DNA of 8,385 bases, from positions 1 to 8,385 of the forward strand of contig JAPUIV010000038.1 in assembly GCA_027296665.1 (NCBI GenBank), read 5' to 3'. Positions 6,367 to 8,385 of the stretch are shown here, in pieces. The position numbers and the translations under genes are program-made. The DNA is from Acidobacteriota bacterium (lineage in GTDB: Bacteria > Acidobacteriota > Polarisedimenticolia > JAPUIV01). The notes below the pieces were generated by a model. That model was not told the DNA's origin. It saw nothing but the letters and a program-made list of their open reading frames with translations, and searched no databases. Every line of letters begins with the position of its first letter. Within the stretch, counting starts at the first letter, position 1.

Positions 6367-7973
6367 CGCCGGCGCCCTCCCCGCTTCCGGTTTTTCCGTC
6401 CCCATCCGCCCCCTCCTGGAGTCTCCATCCGCAGCCTCTCCCCGGGCGAGACAACCATGTTCCCCTTCGAGGGCAGCCGATACCGTCTCCCGCGCCGGAT
6501 CATATAATTGCGGCCGGTCGCCCCCGCGGTCCCACCTGCCAGGCCGTATGGAGGGATCTTTCGCCGATCGGTCAGGAGGCTGAGATTCCCACCGGTGAGA
6601 AACTCCAGTTCCCGGATCAGTCCGTCCCCTCCCCGGTGCCGCCCCGATCCGCCGGAACCGCGGCGAATGCTATAGGCATGCACGCGAAACGGGTAGGAGG
6701 TTTCCAACGCCTCGATCGGGGTGTTCAGGGAATTGGTCATGTGGGTATGCACACCGGAGAGCCCATCGCCATCGGGCCTGGCCCCCTGGCCGCCGCCCAT
6801 TGTTTCATAATAGGCGAACGGCTGTCCCGTGCGCGGGTCGAGACCGCCGGCGCAGATGTTGTTCATGGTGCCGGAGCTGGCGGCCGGGATCCGATCAGGC
6901 AACGCCTTTGCCAGGGCGCCGAATAATACATCGACGATCCTCTGGGAAGTCTCGACGTTGCCGCCGGCGACGGGAGCGGGGCGGCGGGCGGCGAGGATCG
7001 ATCCGGCCGGGATGCGGATATCGATGGGGGCGAAGCATCCCGAATTGAAGGGAACTTCCTCTTCCACCAGGCATCGGAACACATAGTAGGCGGCCGACCG
7101 GGTGATCGCTTCCACGGCGTTGATGGAGCCGGGAACCTGCGGGGAGGAGCCCTTGAAATCGACCACGGCTCGATCCCCGCGGATGGCGATCCGGACCTGG
7201 ATGGCGATCGGCTGTTCCCCGACGCCGTCATCGTCCATGTGGTCGCGAAACCGGTACACCCCATCCGGGATCCCGCGGATGCAGTCCCGGAGAATCCGTT
7301 CGGAATAGAGCCGCAACTGGGCGGCGAAGAACAACACCCTGCGGAGACCTTCCCGTTCCAGGATCTCCCGGAGCCTCTCCTTGCCAACCTGATTGGCCCC
7401 GATCTGGGCCAGAAGATCACCCCGCCTTTCCTCCGGAGTTCGCACATTGGCGAGAATCATCTCCAGAACATCCCGGTTCAGCACGCCGCGGCGCAGGATC
7501 CGGACCGGCGGGATCACAATCCCTTCCTGGTACAGTTCGCGCGACAATGGCATCGACCCGGCCACCATTCCGCCGACGTCGCTATGGTGCGCCCGGTTGG
7601 CCAGGTAAAAGATCGGCTTTTTACGCCCCTCATGGTAGAGGGGGGTCACCATGGTGAGGTCGGGGAGATGGGTTCCGCCCCGGTAGGGATCGTTCAGGAG
7701 CACCGCGTCCCCATCCTTCATCCGAACTTCTCTCAGGGCGGCCGCGACCGAGGCGGGCATCGAGCCGAGATGCACCGGCATGTGGTCTCCCTGCGCGATC
7801 AGATTCCCCTTCTCATCGAAGATGGAGCAGGAATAGTCCCGGCGCTCCTTGATGTTCGGCGACGGGGCGGAGCGCTGCAGGGTCATCCCCATCTCTTCCG
7901 CGACGGAGGCAAACAGGTTATTGAAGATCTCGAGCCGCAGGCCCAACCTACCGGCTGAGGATAAGGTTCCCAT
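6363..7973 (-). CDS. hyuB: Hydantoinase B/oxoprolinase family protein
   Basis: This is the B subunit of an ATP-dependent hydantoinase, oxoprolinase or related carboxylase, working in the cytosol with HyuA. Its 536 residues are typical. Family marks are SVAEEMG near 23-29, SPNIKERRDYSC (38-49), LLNDPYRGGTHLPD (92-105), ANRAHHSDVGG (125-135, with likely metal-binding His/Asp residues), and the C-terminal TPGGGGWG (518-525). The last residues form a strongly basic tail (GRKNRKRGGRRR), which is unusual for the family. The ATG at 7973 overlaps the hyuA stop by 26 bases and has GGTGG a few bases upstream. A TTG at 7946 is in frame just after the hyuA stop, but it has a poor ribosome site. Substrates in this family include 5-oxoproline, N-methylhydantoin and acetone or acetophenone. 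Nothing in the window decides among them. Confidence 0.95.
   Translation of the reverse strand: MGTLSSAGRLGLRLEIFNNLFASVAEEMGMTLQRSAPSPNIKERRDYSCSIFDEKGNLIAQGDHMPVHLGSMPASVAAALREVRMKDGDAVLLNDPYRGGTHLPDLTMVTPLYHEGRKKPIFYLANRAHHSDVGGMVAGSMPLSRELYQEGIVIPPVRILRRGVLNRDVLEMILANVRTPEERRGDLLAQIGANQVGKERLREILEREGLRRVLFFAAQLRLYSERILRDCIRGIPDGVYRFRDHMDDDGVGEQPIAIQVRIAIRGDRAVVDFKGSSPQVPGSINAVEAITRSAAYYVFRCLVEEEVPFNSGCFAPIDIRIPAGSILAARRPAPVAGGNVETSQRIVDVLFGALAKALPDRIPAASSGTMNNICAGGLDPRTGQPFAYYETMGGGQGARPDGDGLSGVHTHMTNSLNTPIEALETSYPFRVHAYSIRRGSGGSGRHRGGDGLIRELEFLTGGNLSLLTDRRKIPPYGLAGGTAGATGRNYMIRRGRRYRLPSKGNMVVSPGERLRMETPGGGGWGRKNRKRGGRRR
6375..6380 (-). promoter_or_regulatory. Ribosome binding site of the small membrane protein
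   Basis: GGAGGG lies eight bases before the GTG at 6366 and supports the start that overlaps the hyuB stop. A competing AGGAGG at 6412-6417 serves the alternative ATG at 6405, so the choice is not settled. Confidence 0.5.
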
Positions 7974-8385
7974 ATCGATCCACCGAACCCCGGAATCCCG
8001 GATTCACGAACAATGTGGAACTGTATTCGGTCACGACGGCCGGGCCGCGCCAACGGTCCCCGGGGCGAAGCCGGTCCCGGTGGTATACAGGCACTCGCCG
8101 GCGGCCCCCGCCGAACCGGACCATGCGGTAGCCGTCGGGGGAGATCCGCCGCACCGGCAGTTTGCCGGCGGGGTGGGAAGGAAGCATCTCCTCCCCGCCG
8201 GAAAGCCCGATCGCCTGGACCCGGAGATTGACCAGCTCGACCGGCCTGTCCGGGTGGGCGAAACCATGGGCCTGACGATGCCGGCGGTGGAATGCATTCC
8301 GGATCGCCGCCATCCAGCGGCTCCTTCCCCCCCGGCTCCGAACCTGAGGAACGATCACATTCAGTTCGTACGACTGGCCGGCGTA
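7948..8385 (-). CDS. hyuA: Hydantoinase A/oxoprolinase family protein, C-terminal part
   Basis: This is the last 145 residues of HyuA; the N-terminal and catalytic ATPase parts lie beyond the right edge. The reading frame is open to the edge, beginning YAGQSYELNV, which is the usual C-terminal motif (R)YxGQxYEL. It continues with FHRRHRQAHGFA, RPVELVNLRVQAIG, a GPAVVTEYSSTLFVNPG segment and a final DRYGNLIL, all characteristic of the HyuA end domain. The stop is TAG at 7948-7950. Overlap with hyuB indicates coupled translation and a complex of the two proteins. The true start is not in the window. Confidence 0.93.
   Translation of the reverse strand, partial: YAGQSYELNVIVPQVRSRGGRSRWMAAIRNAFHRRHRQAHGFAHPDRPVELVNLRVQAIGLSGGEEMLPSHPAGKLPVRRISPDGYRMVRFGGGRRRVPVYHRDRLRPGDRWRGPAVVTEYSSTLFVNPGFRGSVDRYGNLILSR

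Noticed and set aside
7239..7958. Plus-strand open frame over hyuB
   Set aside because: It is antisense to a well-supported HyuB and its product shows no family features.

Overview
The window comes from a Gram-negative bacterium with GC-rich DNA (roughly 60 % by eye). Every recognisable gene lies on the minus strand, so the reading order is right to left. The outer-membrane lipid transport genes require a two-membrane cell. GTG starts, 4-base GTGA start/stop overlaps and the long coiled-coil MlaD recall Desulfobacterota-type or related lineages, but the phylum cannot be fixed from this sequence.

The right part (about 5968-8385) is the end of a hydantoinase/oxoprolinase operon. It holds the C-terminus of HyuA (cut by the window edge), a full HyuB, and a small four-helix membrane protein of unknown role. 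Each gene overlaps the next, so they are probably translated together. The HyuA/HyuB pair belongs to a family that uses ATP to open or carboxylate lactam, hydantoin or ketone substrates. The substrate cannot be told here.

A short gap (5858-5967) carries a good sigma-70-type promoter on the minus strand (TTGACT, 17-base spacer, TAAGAT). It lies 14 bases beyond the stop of the small membrane-protein gene and 67 bases before the next start codon.

The left part (1-5857) is one tightly packed unit of six genes: mlaE (permease), mlaF (ATPase), mlaD (MCE-domain protein with a five-fold 38-residue repeat), a UDP-glucuronate 4-epimerase-like SDR, UDP-glucose 6-dehydrogenase (ugd), and a second extended-SDR sugar-nucleotide epimerase/dehydratase that runs off the left edge. 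Gaps are 30 bases or less, and two junctions are GTGA overlaps. The first three genes form the inner-membrane core of a phospholipid transporter. The last three make or modify UDP-uronic acids or related sugars for surface polysaccharide or lipopolysaccharide. The arrangement suggests co-transcription of envelope lipid transport and surface-sugar precursor synthesis.

No RNA genes, insertion sequences, CRISPR arrays or attachment sites were seen, and no stretch over 300 bases lacks a gene. I see no clear case of a wholly new system. The most unusual points are the exact 38-residue repeat in MlaD and the joining of Mla genes with uronic-acid genes.
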